Below, in pieces: positions 1-9,174 of a stretch of DNA of 36,367 bases (the first letter of the stretch is position 1; every line of letters begins with the position of its first letter). The DNA is taken from NCBI GenBank assembly GCA_944326825.1, contig CALVFL010000043.1:1-36367 (forward strand), in the 5' to 3' direction. The notes beneath the pieces were generated by a model, which did no database searches, was not told where the DNA came from, and saw only the letters and a list, made by a program, of their open reading frames with translations. This stretch comes from an uncultured Erysipelotrichaceae bacterium (GTDB taxonomy: Bacteria > Bacillota_I > Bacilli_A > Erysipelotrichales > Erysipelotrichaceae). The translations under genes were made by a program, and so were the position numbers.

Positions 1-3
1 AAA

Positions 4-51
4 GTAGATAAGTCAACATATATATTTGGTTTAAAGGATTAACTTATCTAC
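4..51. repeat. 10-bp inverted repeat with 28-nt spacer
   Basis: GTAGATAAGT (4-13) is matched exactly by its reverse complement ACTTATCTAC (42-51). The spacer is AT-rich. There is no T-tract on either side, so it is not an obvious intrinsic terminator. It could be a regulatory palindrome or the end of an element lying left of the window. Only the symmetry is seen; the role is unknown. Confidence 0.5.
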
Positions 52-77
52 ATATCAATAATAACACAAAAAGATAA

Positions 78-125
78 TAAAAAGACTGTCAACAAACAAG
101 TATGTCTTTAGTTTGTCAACAGTCT
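78..125 (-). terminator. intrinsic terminator of the ispG/M42 operon
   Basis: Read on the minus strand, AGACTGTTGACAAAC (125-111) pairs over all 15 positions with GTTTGTTGACAGTCT (97-83), using two G-U wobbles, and is followed by TTTTTA. In plus-strand RNA the same two positions would be A-C mismatches, so the hairpin is directional and serves the minus-strand genes. A second 11-bp hairpin (128-138 with 144-154) overlaps the stop codon of the upstream gene and has no T-tract of its own. Confidence 0.85.
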
Positions 126-149
126 GAAATAACAGTGCGATAAGCACTG

Positions 150-1187
150 TTATTTAGTATATGCAATGAGCAGTTTTAAAGTGTTGAGCAAGGCATTTCG
201 ATGCGTTCGCTCCATGCCGTGCGATGCACTTACGCCAGGACCAATCAAGGCTCCTTTGATGTCGTTGCCGCCTTTAAGCGCACTTGAAACATCCGATCCA
301 TAGTAAGGATAGACATCGATGGCGTATTTAAGATCATGCTCCTTAGCTAAAGACAATAGTCTTGATACGATATCGTAGTCGTAAGGACCGCTTGAATCTT
401 TGGCACAGATCGAAACATCTTCTTCATTGCAGCTTAGATCTTTGCCGATACAGCCCATGTCTATCGCCAATAGTTCATCGATCTTTTCCGAAAGACTGGC
501 AGCACCGTGGCCGACTTCTTCATAGGTCGAAAAGATGATCTGAAGATCGTTTGCCGGTTTTTGATCATTTAAGCTTAAATATTTTAAATAGGCCAGGATG
601 ATCGCTGAAGAGATCTTGTCATCTAAGAAACGGGATTTGATAAAACCGCTTCCGGTACAGGTGAATTTAGGATCGATGGCGATGATGTCGCCGTTTTGAA
701 TACCTAATTTCAAGACATCTTCCTTGCTATATACCAGCTCATCCAAGCGAATCTCCATCGTATCTTCGATCCTTTTAAGCTCCCCGGCATCTGCATAGAC
801 GTGAACAGAAGGTGAAGTAGAAAGGATCGTTCCGGTATAGACTTTTTTATCACGGGTGATTATCCGGCAATACTCGCCATCAAGTGTTGGGAGTAAAGGG
901 CCGCCGATTTTGGTAAAGGCTAATTTGCCATCGCTTTTGATAGAGCGGACCATAAGACCCAAGGTATCGATATGGGCACTGATACCAAGCGTCTTATTGT
1001 TGTTATGACCTTCCACTTCGACTAAGAGATTGCCTTTGGTACTCAAAGAAGTTTCATAACCCATTTTTTCAACTTCGCTTTTTAAAAATGCAACAGCTTC
1101 TTTGGTATAGCCGCTTGGCGAATCGATGTTGATGATCTTTTCAGCAGCTGTTATTAAATATTCTTGTATTTCTTCAGTAATTATCAT
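150..1187 (-). CDS. M42 family metallopeptidase (glutamyl aminopeptidase-like)
   Basis: Predicted cytoplasmic dinuclear-metal aminopeptidase of 345 residues, the usual M42 length. Family motifs in order are SAHIDTLGLMV near residues 70-80 (first metal His and Asp), STYEEVGHGA around 220 (catalytic Glu pair), AIDMG (metal Asp) and HGMERTH near the C-terminus (last metal His). There is no signal peptide or membrane segment. The ATG overlaps the ispG stop as ATGA, so the gene is translated from the ispG transcript and is last in that operon. M42 enzymes trim N-terminal residues from short peptides, and some members show endoglucanase-like annotations. The exact substrate cannot be read from sequence. 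Confidence 0.9.
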   Translation of the reverse strand: MIITEEIQEYLITAAEKIINIDSPSGYTKEAVAFLKSEVEKMGYETSLSTKGNLLVEVEGHNNNKTLGISAHIDTLGLMVRSIKSDGKLAFTKIGGPLLPTLDGEYCRIITRDKKVYTGTILSTSPSVHVYADAGELKRIEDTMEIRLDELVYSKEDVLKLGIQNGDIIAIDPKFTCTGSGFIKSRFLDDKISSAIILAYLKYLSLNDQKPANDLQIIFSTYEEVGHGAASLSEKIDELLAIDMGCIGKDLSCNEEDVSICAKDSSGPYDYDIVSRLLSLAKEHDLKYAIDVYPYYGSDVSSALKGGNDIKGALIGPGVSASHGMERTHRNALLNTLKLLIAYTK

Positions 1188-2221
1188 AGTTTTTCTATTT
1201 CTTCCTTTAATACTTCAATGATCTTGTCTTGAGGGATCGTTTTGACGATCTCGCCTTTTTTGAATAAGATGGCACTCTCTTTGCCGCCAGCCACGCCAAT
1301 GTCGGCTCTTTTGGCTTCTTGAGGGCCGTTTACCGGACAACCCATGATCGCCACGGTTATATCCTTATTTAAAGCGTTGAGATATCCCTCCATCTCTTTA
1401 ACGATCGGCAGCATATCATATTGAATACGGCCGCAGGTCGGACAGGCGATAAGAGTCGGAGTATCTTTATATAAACGGCAGGCTTTAAGGAGTTTTTTGG
1501 CGACGATGACTTCTTTGAGCGGATCATCGCTGATCGAGATCCTGATCGTATCGCCGATCCCTTCCAATAGGAGGGTGCCTAAAGCCACTGATGATTTTAT
1601 GGCACTGTCTAAAAGACCGCCGGCTTCCGTGACGCCAAGATGCAAAGGATAGTCAAAAGTTTTGGCAGCCAGACGATAAGCTTCGATCGTTTCAATGGGG
1701 TCGCTGGATTTGAAGGAAAGGCAGATATCATGAAAGTCCAGGCTTTCTAGGATGCGAATATGATCCTTGGCGCTTTCGATCATGGCTGTGGCTGAATGCT
1801 CGTACTTTTTATTGAGCGAGCCGCCGTTGATGCCGATCCTGATCGCTACCTTTTTATCTTTGGCTAAAGCGACCACTTCTTTGATCTTGTCTTCATCTTC
1901 GATATTGCCGGGATTAAGCCGGATCTTGTCGGCACCGCTTTTAATGGCCGCCAAAGCAAAATCAGGATTGAAATGAATATCAGCTACTAAAGGGATCCTG
2001 ATGGCTTCTTTGATCTTTTGGATGGCCAAGGCATCTTCCATATCGAGCACCGCCACTCTGATGATCTCGCAGCCGACATCTTCCAAACTTTTGATCTGTT
2101 TGACAGTAGCTTTGACATCTTTAGTCTTGGTATTGGTCATCGATTGGATGATGACTTTATTTTGACCGCCAATGGCTACATTATCAATCTTAAGGGGTCT
2201 GGTTTTTTCTCTTTGATACAT
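1184..2221 (-). CDS. ispG: 4-hydroxy-3-methylbut-2-enyl diphosphate synthase (IspG/GcpE)
   Basis: Iron-sulfur enzyme of the MEP isoprenoid pathway, converting MEcPP to HMBPP. The 345-residue protein has the N-terminal TIM-barrel signatures (IQSMTNTKTKDV near the start, ADIHFNPDFALAA, KIRLNPGN). Its C-terminal 4Fe-4S domain carries CPTCGR and GCPVNGPQEAKRADIGVAGG, giving the three cluster Cys residues. The start is an ATG preceded by AGAGGTG on the minus strand. It is divergent from glycogen phosphorylase and co-transcribed with the downstream M42 peptidase, a pairing with no obvious functional logic. Its presence shows that the organism uses the MEP route rather than relying only on mevalonate. 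Confidence 0.97.
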   Translation of the reverse strand: MYQREKTRPLKIDNVAIGGQNKVIIQSMTNTKTKDVKATVKQIKSLEDVGCEIIRVAVLDMEDALAIQKIKEAIRIPLVADIHFNPDFALAAIKSGADKIRLNPGNIEDEDKIKEVVALAKDKKVAIRIGINGGSLNKKYEHSATAMIESAKDHIRILESLDFHDICLSFKSSDPIETIEAYRLAAKTFDYPLHLGVTEAGGLLDSAIKSSVALGTLLLEGIGDTIRISISDDPLKEVIVAKKLLKACRLYKDTPTLIACPTCGRIQYDMLPIVKEMEGYLNALNKDITVAIMGCPVNGPQEAKRADIGVAGGKESAILFKKGEIVKTIPQDKIIEVLKEEIEKL

Positions 2222-2239
2222 TGTTTCACCTCTTTTATC

Positions 2240-2248
2240 ATCTTAGCA
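2240..2248 (-). promoter_or_regulatory. extended -10 promoter for ispG
   Basis: The minus strand reads TGC-TAAGAT (2248-2240), an extended -10, 18 bases before the ispG start. No good -35 is visible, which is tolerated by extended -10 promoters. Confidence 0.5.
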
Positions 2249-2278
2249 CAATAATTTTTATTTTTTATAAAAATAGTG

Positions 2279-2284
2279 TATAAT
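2279..2284 (+). promoter_or_regulatory. -10 hexamer for the glgP-pullulanase transcript
   Basis: A perfect TATAAT lies 39 bases upstream of the glgP ATG, in the 102-base divergent interval. The -35 region (around 2256-2261, TTTTAT) is weak. AAGGAG about 8 bases before the glgP ATG is the ribosome-binding site. Confidence 0.55.
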
Positions 2285-2323
2285 GGCCTTGATTTTCGGT
2301 TGCATTATAAAAAGGAGTAAGTC

Positions 2324-4711
2324 ATGTTTCAAAACAAAGAACATTTTAAAGCATCTTTAATAGACAATATGGAACAGTATTACGGCAAGAGCCTGGAGGA
2401 ATCGACGACCGTTGAAAAATACCTCGTTTTAGCCCGCATGGTCCGTACTGCTGCCAGTGAACGCTGGAAAGAATCTAAAGGCAAAGTTCGAAACGAACAG
2501 AAAAAACAGATGTATTACTTCTCATTAGAATTCTTGATGGGCAGAATGCTTGCCAACAATCTAATGAATCTAGGTGTTTATGGCGTTGTCAAGGATGGTT
2601 TGGAAGATCTGGGCATCGACATCAATGAGATCGAAGATGTGGAAAGCGATGCCGGACTTGGCAATGGCGGTTTAGGCCGTCTGGCAGCCTGTTTTTTAGA
2701 TTCTTTGGCTTCAATGGGTTATCCGGGCAACGGCAATACCATCCGTTATCAATACGGTCTTTTTAAACAGATGATCGTCAACAATGAACAGATCGAAGTT
2801 CCTGACCAATGGTTAAGACTGGGCAACCCCTGGGAAGTAAGAAAACCGGATAAAGCTGTTACGATCCGTTTTTACGGACATGTCAATATCTCAAGAGATG
2901 AATACGGACAATTAGTCTTTGAACATGTGGATTCTGAAGATGTAGTAGCCGTTCCTTATGATATGCCGATCGTCGGCGATGACGGCAAGACCACCAATAC
3001 ACTTAGAATGTGGTCAGCTGAACCAAGCGATCACTTCGCTAAAGATTTCCGCAAATATTTAAGCGATGTCAATGATATCTGTTTAAATGTCTATCCTGAT
3101 GATTCTACAGAATACGGCAAGTATTTACGCATCAAACAGGAATATTTCTTTGTATCAGCCGGCTTGCATTCGATCATCAGAGAACACATGCAGGTCTACG
3201 GCACCCTTTCCAATTTCCATGAAAAAGTCGTCATCCAGCTTAACGATACCCATCCGGCTTTGGCGATCCCTGAACTGATGCGCATTTTGATGGATGATTA
3301 CCACTATGACTGGGATACGGCTTTATATATCGCCAAAAATACCTTTGCCTATACCAATCATACGGTATTGTCCGAGGCTTTGGAGAAGTGGCCGGTCGAA
3401 TATATCCGCAATCTGCTGCCTCGCATCTATCTCATCATTGAAGAGTTAGACCGCAAGTTTGAAGAATTCGTCAGAGCCAACAATGAAACCAATGACTTCT
3501 TCAATCGGGTAAGGATCATTGGCGATGGCAATGTCAGGATGGCTCATCTTTCCATCGTCGGTTCTTTTTCGGTAAACGGAGTAGCTAAACTTCATACCGA
3601 CATCCTCATCAACGATGTCTTTAAAGATTTCTATAAATTATATCCGGAGAAGTTCAACAACAAGACCAACGGCATAACTCATCGCCGCTGGCTGCTTCAT
3701 TCCAATCCGGAATTGACTAACCTTCTGCGCAAGTATATCGGCGATGATTTCTTAAAGGATATTTCCAAGATCGCTGAACTGGAAAAATATGTCGATGATC
3801 CTAAACTGCAGGAAGAGTTTCTGGCGATCAAAAAAGAACGCAAGATCGCTCTTAGCAAGTACCTTGATAAACTATACGGCATCAAGCTAGATGAGAACTC
3901 GATCTTTGATACGCAGGCTAAAAGACTTCACGCTTATAAGCGCCAGCTTTTAAATGTGATGCACATCATCTATCTTTATGAGCGCATCAAAAGCGATCCG
4001 GAGTTCACAATGCCTAAAACGACCTTCATCTTTGGAGCTAAAGCTGCTTCCAGTTATTACTTCGCTAAAAAGGTCATCAAACTTATCAACTGTGTAGCAG
4101 AAGTGATCGATAATGATCCTCTGGCATCTAAATATATCAAAGTGGTCTTTATTCCGAATTATCGTGTCACTATCGCTGAAAAACTGATGAATGCTTCTGA
4201 TGTTTCCGAACAGATCTCTACGGCTGGTAAAGAGGCCAGCGGTACGGGCAATATGAAGTTCATGATGAACGGGGCAGTTACGCTTGGTACTTTGGATGGT
4301 GCCAATGTCGAGATCGCTGATCTGGTAAAAGATGACAATATCGTTATCTTCGGCTTGCATTCCGATGAAGTGGTAGCCCTTAAGAATTCTCATTATGACG
4401 CCTATAATTATTACCGCAACGATCCAAGGCTGCAGGCGATCATCGAAGCCTTAAGCAACGGCACATTCTCAAGTGTTATGGATGATTTTAAAGTCATCGT
4501 CGATGAACTTTTGATCAATGGCGATGAGTATATGCTGCTGGCAGACTTTGATGCCTATGTGAAAGCTCATGAAAAAGTCAATGAACTCTATGCCGATAAA
4601 CATAAATGGGCTAGAATGTGTCTTGTCAATATCGCTAAGAGCGGTTATTTCTCAAGCGACAGGACGATCGATGAATACGCTAAGACAATCTGGCATATAA
4701 CTAAAAAGTAG
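2324..4711 (+). CDS. glgP: glycogen/starch/alpha-glucan phosphorylase
   Basis: Cytoplasmic GT35 enzyme releasing glucose-1-phosphate from non-reducing ends of glycogen. The 795-residue length is typical. Signatures include EDVESDAGLGNGGLGRLAACF near residues 100-120, VIQLNDTHPALAIPELMR, the THRRWL segment and EASGTGNMKFMMNG, in which Lys645 is the expected PLP-binding lysine. AAGGAG precedes the ATG. It is the first gene of a two-gene unit with the debranching enzyme, one base apart. This makes sense because phosphorolysis stalls near branch points that the partner removes. No N-terminal regulatory extension like that of the muscle enzyme is present. Confidence 0.97.
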   Translation: MFQNKEHFKASLIDNMEQYYGKSLEESTTVEKYLVLARMVRTAASERWKESKGKVRNEQKKQMYYFSLEFLMGRMLANNLMNLGVYGVVKDGLEDLGIDINEIEDVESDAGLGNGGLGRLAACFLDSLASMGYPGNGNTIRYQYGLFKQMIVNNEQIEVPDQWLRLGNPWEVRKPDKAVTIRFYGHVNISRDEYGQLVFEHVDSEDVVAVPYDMPIVGDDGKTTNTLRMWSAEPSDHFAKDFRKYLSDVNDICLNVYPDDSTEYGKYLRIKQEYFFVSAGLHSIIREHMQVYGTLSNFHEKVVIQLNDTHPALAIPELMRILMDDYHYDWDTALYIAKNTFAYTNHTVLSEALEKWPVEYIRNLLPRIYLIIEELDRKFEEFVRANNETNDFFNRVRIIGDGNVRMAHLSIVGSFSVNGVAKLHTDILINDVFKDFYKLYPEKFNNKTNGITHRRWLLHSNPELTNLLRKYIGDDFLKDISKIAELEKYVDDPKLQEEFLAIKKERKIALSKYLDKLYGIKLDENSIFDTQAKRLHAYKRQLLNVMHIIYLYERIKSDPEFTMPKTTFIFGAKAASSYYFAKKVIKLINCVAEVIDNDPLASKYIKVVFIPNYRVTIAEKLMNASDVSEQISTAGKEASGTGNMKFMMNGAVTLGTLDGANVEIADLVKDDNIVIFGLHSDEVVALKNSHYDAYNYYRNDPRLQAIIEALSNGTFSSVMDDFKVIVDELLINGDEYMLLADFDAYVKAHEKVNELYADKHKWARMCLVNIAKSGYFSSDRTIDEYAKTIWHITKK

Positions 4712-4712
4712 T

Positions 4713-6767
4713 ATGAAGATCACGGCTTATTTTGATGATTATAACTTGATAAAGGCTTATGTATATAAGCCTTTTGATGCATTGTCGTTTAAAGAAGCCG
4801 TCATTGAAAATACCAAAGGACCTTTAACTTTTAAGATCGGTAAATACGAAGATAAAGGCAACTATTATAAATATATTCTGGAACTAAGCGAAGATTATGA
4901 TTGCGATGACTATCGGCTTATCTTTAGAAACGAGAAACATGACATCTACTTAAGACATATCGTATCTAAAAAAAGATTTGAAGAAGAAAATAAGATCGAT
5001 GTCAGTATTTTGGGTTCCTTTTATTATCATGATCATACGACTTTCAGACTTTTTTCACCAGCTGCCAAAAGCGTCAGTGTTTATGTTTTAAAAGACAAAC
5101 TTTCTTATCCGATGAAAAAGATCGCTTTTGGTCTTTTTGAATTAAGTCTGGCTGGCGATCTTGAGGGCATGGCCTATCTTTATGAAATAGAGATAAACGG
5201 CGAACTTAAAAGATGTCCTGATCCTTTTGCCTATTCATCAGGTCTTAATAACGCTTTTTCGTATGTCATCGATCTAAAAAAGATAGATAACACCGTTTAT
5301 AAACCGCAGACCGTTTTAAAAGATCATAGCGATGCGATCATCTATGAGTTAAGTGTCAGGGATTTTACTATCATGCCTATAGCCAACACTTTGACTCATG
5401 GCAAATTCGTTTCCTTGATGGAAGAGGGTACTTCTTATAACGGCCAGCCGACTTCTTTGGATTATCTCAAAAGTATCGGCATCACTCATGTCCAGCTCAT
5501 GCCTGTTTTTGATTTCGGCAGTGTCGATGAAAAAGACAACATCGCTTATAATTGGGGCTATGATCCAGTGGCCTACAATACACTTGAAGGCAGCTATATC
5601 AAAAATGTCAGCGATCCTTATGCCAAGATCTGTGAATTCAAAGAGATGGTCAACACTTTCCATAAAAATGACATCAGGGTCAATTTAGATCTTGTGTTTA
5701 ATCATGTTTATAAAGCTGATGAATTCATGCTGAATATCATCTATCCTTATGCGATCTACCGCTATACTAGCGATGAAGAACTTTCCAATGGCTCATATTG
5801 CGGCAATGAAGTAAGAAGCGAAGGCCAGTTCATGCATGACTATCTTCTTTTGATGATCAAAAGATATCTGCATCTTTTCGATATTGACGGCATCCGTTTT
5901 GATCTGATGGGGCTTATGGATATTGATACGATCAAAGATGTCATAGAACTTGTCAAGGGATTTAAAAGCGATTTTATGATCTATGGAGAAGGCTGGAGTA
6001 TGCCGACGGTCTTGAAAAGAGATAAGGCTGCAACGATGCAAAACTATGCTAAAATAAAAGATGTCGCTTTCTTTAATCCTTACTTCAGGGACAGCATCAA
6101 AGGATCAACGCTGGATAAAGATGACAAGGGCTATCTCTTAAATGATCTTGGCCGCAGCAACGATGTCAAGAAGGCTCTTAGCGCCTATAAAGACTCGCAT
6201 CTTTTCGCTTCGCCTCTTCAAAGTATCAATTATCTTGAATGTCATGACAATATGACTTTCTATGACAAGATGCACTATTGTTTAAAGGGTGAATCTTATC
6301 AAAACGAGATGCAAAGAGCTAAACTTGGTTTAGCGATGATCCTTCTTGCACAGGGGATACCATTTATCCACAGCGGCCAAGAATTCATGCGCACTAAATA
6401 CGGCAAAGACAACACTTATAATCTGGGGGATTATTATAATCAGTTTGACTATAATCTTCGCAATCAGAACTTGGAAATGGTCGAGTTTTTCAAAGATCTC
6501 ATCAAGATCAGAAAAGCATATCCGGAATTTCATCTGACGACTTATGAAGATATTGAAGAAAAAGTGTCTTTTGAAGATTATTATGAAGTATTGATCTATC
6601 GTATCAAAGATCTGACCGTCTTTTTTAATCCCTGCATCTTTGAGCATATCTATCCTTTGGATAAAGAATACCGCATCGTTTATTTAGGCGATCATTTCGA
6701 TGATGTCTTGGTGTCTAAAGCCATCAGACTCTCACCTTTATCGCTTACGATCATAAAGGGGACATGA
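4713..6767 (+). CDS. pulA: type I pullulanase / glycogen debranching enzyme (GH13)
   Basis: GH13 alpha-1,6-glucosidase of 684 residues with no signal peptide, so it is probably intracellular and acts on glycogen limit dextrins. An N-terminal beta-sandwich (residues 1-100) precedes a CBM48-like module (FRLFSPAAKSVSVYV near 110). The catalytic barrel carries YNWGYDP, the hallmark of type I pullulanases. The predicted nucleophile is Asp397 (GIRFDLMG), the acid/base Glu426 (YGEGW) and the transition-state stabiliser Asp512 (ECHDN). The ATG lies one base after the glgP stop with no Shine-Dalgarno, so translation is probably coupled. It replaces GlgX, whose motif set differs. A terminator overlaps its stop codon. 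Confidence 0.9.
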   Translation: MKITAYFDDYNLIKAYVYKPFDALSFKEAVIENTKGPLTFKIGKYEDKGNYYKYILELSEDYDCDDYRLIFRNEKHDIYLRHIVSKKRFEEENKIDVSILGSFYYHDHTTFRLFSPAAKSVSVYVLKDKLSYPMKKIAFGLFELSLAGDLEGMAYLYEIEINGELKRCPDPFAYSSGLNNAFSYVIDLKKIDNTVYKPQTVLKDHSDAIIYELSVRDFTIMPIANTLTHGKFVSLMEEGTSYNGQPTSLDYLKSIGITHVQLMPVFDFGSVDEKDNIAYNWGYDPVAYNTLEGSYIKNVSDPYAKICEFKEMVNTFHKNDIRVNLDLVFNHVYKADEFMLNIIYPYAIYRYTSDEELSNGSYCGNEVRSEGQFMHDYLLLMIKRYLHLFDIDGIRFDLMGLMDIDTIKDVIELVKGFKSDFMIYGEGWSMPTVLKRDKAATMQNYAKIKDVAFFNPYFRDSIKGSTLDKDDKGYLLNDLGRSNDVKKALSAYKDSHLFASPLQSINYLECHDNMTFYDKMHYCLKGESYQNEMQRAKLGLAMILLAQGIPFIHSGQEFMRTKYGKDNTYNLGDYYNQFDYNLRNQNLEMVEFFKDLIKIRKAYPEFHLTTYEDIEEKVSFEDYYEVLIYRIKDLTVFFNPCIFEHIYPLDKEYRIVYLGDHFDDVLVSKAIRLSPLSLTIIKGT

Positions 6768-6801
6768 TCTTCTCTTCACATAAGAAAAGAAGATCTTTTT
6801 T
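6766..6801 (+). terminator. intrinsic terminator after the glgP-pulA unit
   Basis: GATCTTCT (6766-6773) pairs with AGAAGATC (6788-6795) and is followed by six T. It starts inside the pullulanase stop codon and separates the degradation genes from the glgCDAB synthesis operon. Confidence 0.8.
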
Positions 6802-6843
6802 AATTTTAGGAGTACAGAAAGTAAAATTTAGTCATAATCTACA

Positions 6844-6857
6844 TGTAAGTGCTTACA
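6844..6857 (+). promoter_or_regulatory. cre-like catabolite operator upstream of glgC
   Basis: TGTAAGTGCTTACA is a palindrome with two 6-base arms. It matches 13 of 14 positions of the CcpA operator consensus TGWAANCGNTNWCA; the only deviation is T for C in the central CG. It covers the -35 region of the glgC promoter (-10 at 6873-6878), a position where a CcpA/LacI-family protein would be expected to repress. The match is seen in sequence, and the regulator is inferred. Confidence 0.55.
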
Positions 6858-6869
6858 AATTACAAATTA

Positions 6870-6878
6870 TGCTATAAT
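6870..6878 (+). promoter_or_regulatory. extended -10 promoter of the glgCDAB operon
   Basis: TGC-TATAAT, a perfect extended -10, lies 32 bases before the chosen glgC ATG. The -35 is poor and is overlapped by the cre-like palindrome. Confidence 0.75.
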
Positions 6879-6910
6879 TAGATTATGAATAAAATATAGG
6901 GGTGGAAAAA

Positions 6911-8062
6911 ATGAAACAAAAAAGAATGGTAGCCATGATCCTTGCTGGGGGACGTGGAACTAGACTCTATGACTTGACAAAAAAAGTCGCCAAACCAGCT
7001 GTTCATTTTGGCGGTAAATACCGCATAATTGACTTTCCTTTATCAAACTGTGCCAACTCCAACGTTTCAACGGTAGGGGTATTGGTGCAGTATGAATCCG
7101 TCTTGCTCAACTCATATATCGCCAGAGATTATGTCTGGGGCTTAGATGTGCCAAACGGCGGGGTTTTCTGTCTGCCGCCAAGAGAAAAGGATGAAAGCGG
7201 CTTAGGACTTTATCGGGGTACGGCTGATGCGATCACTCAGAACCTTGATTTTTTGGATCTGCAGAATGCTGAATATGTCTTGATCTTGTCAGGAGATCAT
7301 ATCTATAAGATGAACTATGACAAGATGCTTGATGCCCATATCAAAAACGGTGCTGACGCTACGATCGCTGTTTTGGAAGTTCCGATGTCGGAAGCCAGCC
7401 GTTTTGGAATCATGAATTGTGATGAAGACGATAATATCGTTGAATTTGAAGAAAAACCTAAAGAGCCTAAATCTAATTTGGCCAGCATGGGTATCTATAT
7501 CTTTACTTACAAGACATTAAGAAAATATCTTAAAGATGATGAAAAACGCAATGATTCAGCTCATGATTTCGGTAAAGATATCATCCCGGCTTATTTGAAC
7601 GATGGCCTAAAACTTCTGGCTTACCGTTTTAAGGGCTATTGGAAGGATGTCGGTACGGTCAACAGCTTGTGGGAAGCCAATATGGATCTCATCAAAAACA
7701 GCGGCGAACTGAATCTTTCCGATCCTGACTGGAAGATCTATACCGGCGACAACAATGCCGTTCCTCAGCAGATCGGTCCTAATGCCAAGATCAATGTTGC
7801 CTATATCACGCAAGGCTGTCTGGTGGATGGCGAAGTTACAAGATCGGTCTTATTCACAGGGGCTACTGTCGGTGAAGGGGCTAAAGTATGTGACAGCGTC
7901 ATTATGAATAATGCCAAAATATCCAAGGGCGCTTCTTTGACCAGATGTTTAGTCATGGATGATGTCGTAGTGCCAGAGGGTCTTAAATTAGGATCTAAGA
8001 ATTCTAAAGATATTCTCTTGGTAACTAAAGCACTCGTTAATAAGAAAGTGGGGAACAAATAA
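6911..8062 (+). CDS. glgC: glucose-1-phosphate adenylyltransferase, catalytic subunit
   Basis: Makes ADP-glucose from glucose-1-phosphate and ATP, the committed step of bacterial glycogen synthesis. The 383-residue protein has the nucleotidyltransferase loop GGRGTRL at residues 13-19, the [16 protein letters not shown] segment, the sugar-phosphate site [16 protein letters not shown], and a C-terminal left-handed beta-helix. I place the start at the ATG at 6911, because AGGGGTGG immediately upstream is the Shine-Dalgarno and would overlap a GTG start at 6902. Its stop overlaps the glgD start by one base (TAATG). The operator and extended -10 upstream suggest sugar-dependent control. Confidence 0.96.
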   Translation: MKQKRMVAMILAGGRGTRLYDLTKKVAKPAVHFGGKYRIIDFPLSNCANSNVSTVGVLVQYESVLLNSYIARDYVWGLDVPNGGVFCLPPREKDESGLGLYRGTADAITQNLDFLDLQNAEYVLILSGDHIYKMNYDKMLDAHIKNGADATIAVLEVPMSEASRFGIMNCDEDDNIVEFEEKPKEPKSNLASMGIYIFTYKTLRKYLKDDEKRNDSAHDFGKDIIPAYLNDGLKLLAYRFKGYWKDVGTVNSLWEANMDLIKNSGELNLSDPDWKIYTGDNNAVPQQIGPNAKINVAYITQGCLVDGEVTRSVLFTGATVGEGAKVCDSVIMNNAKISKGASLTRCLVMDDVVVPEGLKLGSKNSKDILLVTKALVNKKVGNK

Positions 8063-9174
8063 TGGAAAAGATCATGGGTATCGTCAATTTAGAATCTGCT
8101 TCCGTCCATGTTGAGGGAATAGATAATTATCGTCCGGTATCGGCAGCCAGTTTCTTGGGCCGTTATCGGGTCTTGGATTTTATGATCTCCAATATGACCA
8201 ACTCCAAGATCAATGATATACAGCTTTATATCAAAAACCGTCCTCGTTCAACCATCGAACATGTCAATGGTACCAACTACAATATCAACTCTAAAAAAGG
8301 CCGGATCAGGATCCTGCACGGTGAAAAGGAATACAGTTCGGAAGTCTATAATACCGATGTGGCAAACTTTAAAGACAACATGCAGTTTATCGAAGGTGCG
8401 CCAGAACCGTATGTCGTGATCGCTCCTTCTCATTTTGTCTATGTGCAGGATTTCAATGAGCTGGTGGACTATCACATCAAGACGGAAAGCGACATCACTA
8501 TCATGTATCAAAGCGTCAGCAATGCCAAAGAAGCCTTTATCATGTGTGATACTTTAGAGATCGGCGATGACAAGAGGGTCTTGGGCTTTGACAAGAACCG
8601 TGGCAAATATAAGAACCGTGATGTTTCTTTAGAGTGCTATTGCATGTCAAGAAGCCTGTTTATTGATCTTGTCAACAAGGCTTCGGAAACTTCTTCGCTT
8701 TTCTGGTTCAGCGACATCATTTCTGACTGTGTTAAAGAATTAAAGGTAACTGCTTATCAGCATCGTGGTTATGCTGCCTGCATCAATTCTTTAAAGGCTT
8801 ACTATGATGCCAATCTGGAGCTTAGAGATCATGCGATCTTAAAGAATCTCATCAGCGATGAATGGCCGATCCACACCAAGACCAACGATACCTGCCCGAC
8901 TTTATATAAAGAGGGGGCTGATGTCGTCGATTCCTTAGTCGGAAACGGTTGTGTCATCGAAGGTACGGTCATCAATTCCGTCATCGGCCGCAATGTCGTC
9001 ATCAAAAAAGGTGCCTACATCAAAGATTCGGTCATCATGCCTTCATCACTCATTAATAAAAATGCCAAGATCGAAAATACCGTCGTTGACCGTTATGCGA
9101 TCGTTACGCATATCAAAGAATTAAAGGGTACAAAAGATAAACCGTTATATGTTAAGCGCAGGGACAGAATATGA
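8062..9174 (+). CDS. glgD: glucose-1-phosphate adenylyltransferase regulatory subunit GlgD
   Basis: GlgC paralogue of 370 residues that keeps the fold but has lost the catalytic loop. Where GlgC has GGRGTRL, this protein runs SAASFLGRYRVLDF with no glycine-rich nucleotide loop. It keeps a C-terminal beta-helix (GNGCVIEGTVINSVIGRN, residues about 290-310). In Firmicutes GlgD forms a heteromer with GlgC and modulates its activity. The gene is tightly coupled: it starts one base inside the glgC stop and ends in an ATGA overlap with glgA. It is probably non-catalytic by itself. Confidence 0.93.
   Translation: MEKIMGIVNLESASVHVEGIDNYRPVSAASFLGRYRVLDFMISNMTNSKINDIQLYIKNRPRSTIEHVNGTNYNINSKKGRIRILHGEKEYSSEVYNTDVANFKDNMQFIEGAPEPYVVIAPSHFVYVQDFNELVDYHIKTESDITIMYQSVSNAKEAFIMCDTLEIGDDKRVLGFDKNRGKYKNRDVSLECYCMSRSLFIDLVNKASETSSLFWFSDIISDCVKELKVTAYQHRGYAACINSLKAYYDANLELRDHAILKNLISDEWPIHTKTNDTCPTLYKEGADVVDSLVGNGCVIEGTVINSVIGRNVVIKKGAYIKDSVIMPSSLINKNAKIENTVVDRYAIVTHIKELKGTKDKPLYVKRRDRI

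Noticed and set aside
3950..4393. Minus-strand frame inside glgP (147 codons)
   Set aside because: Shadow of the conserved phosphorylase reading frame; no independent signals.
8062..9174. Second active ADP-glucose pyrophosphorylase
   Set aside because: The glycine-rich nucleotide loop is missing, so it fits the GlgD regulatory subunit.
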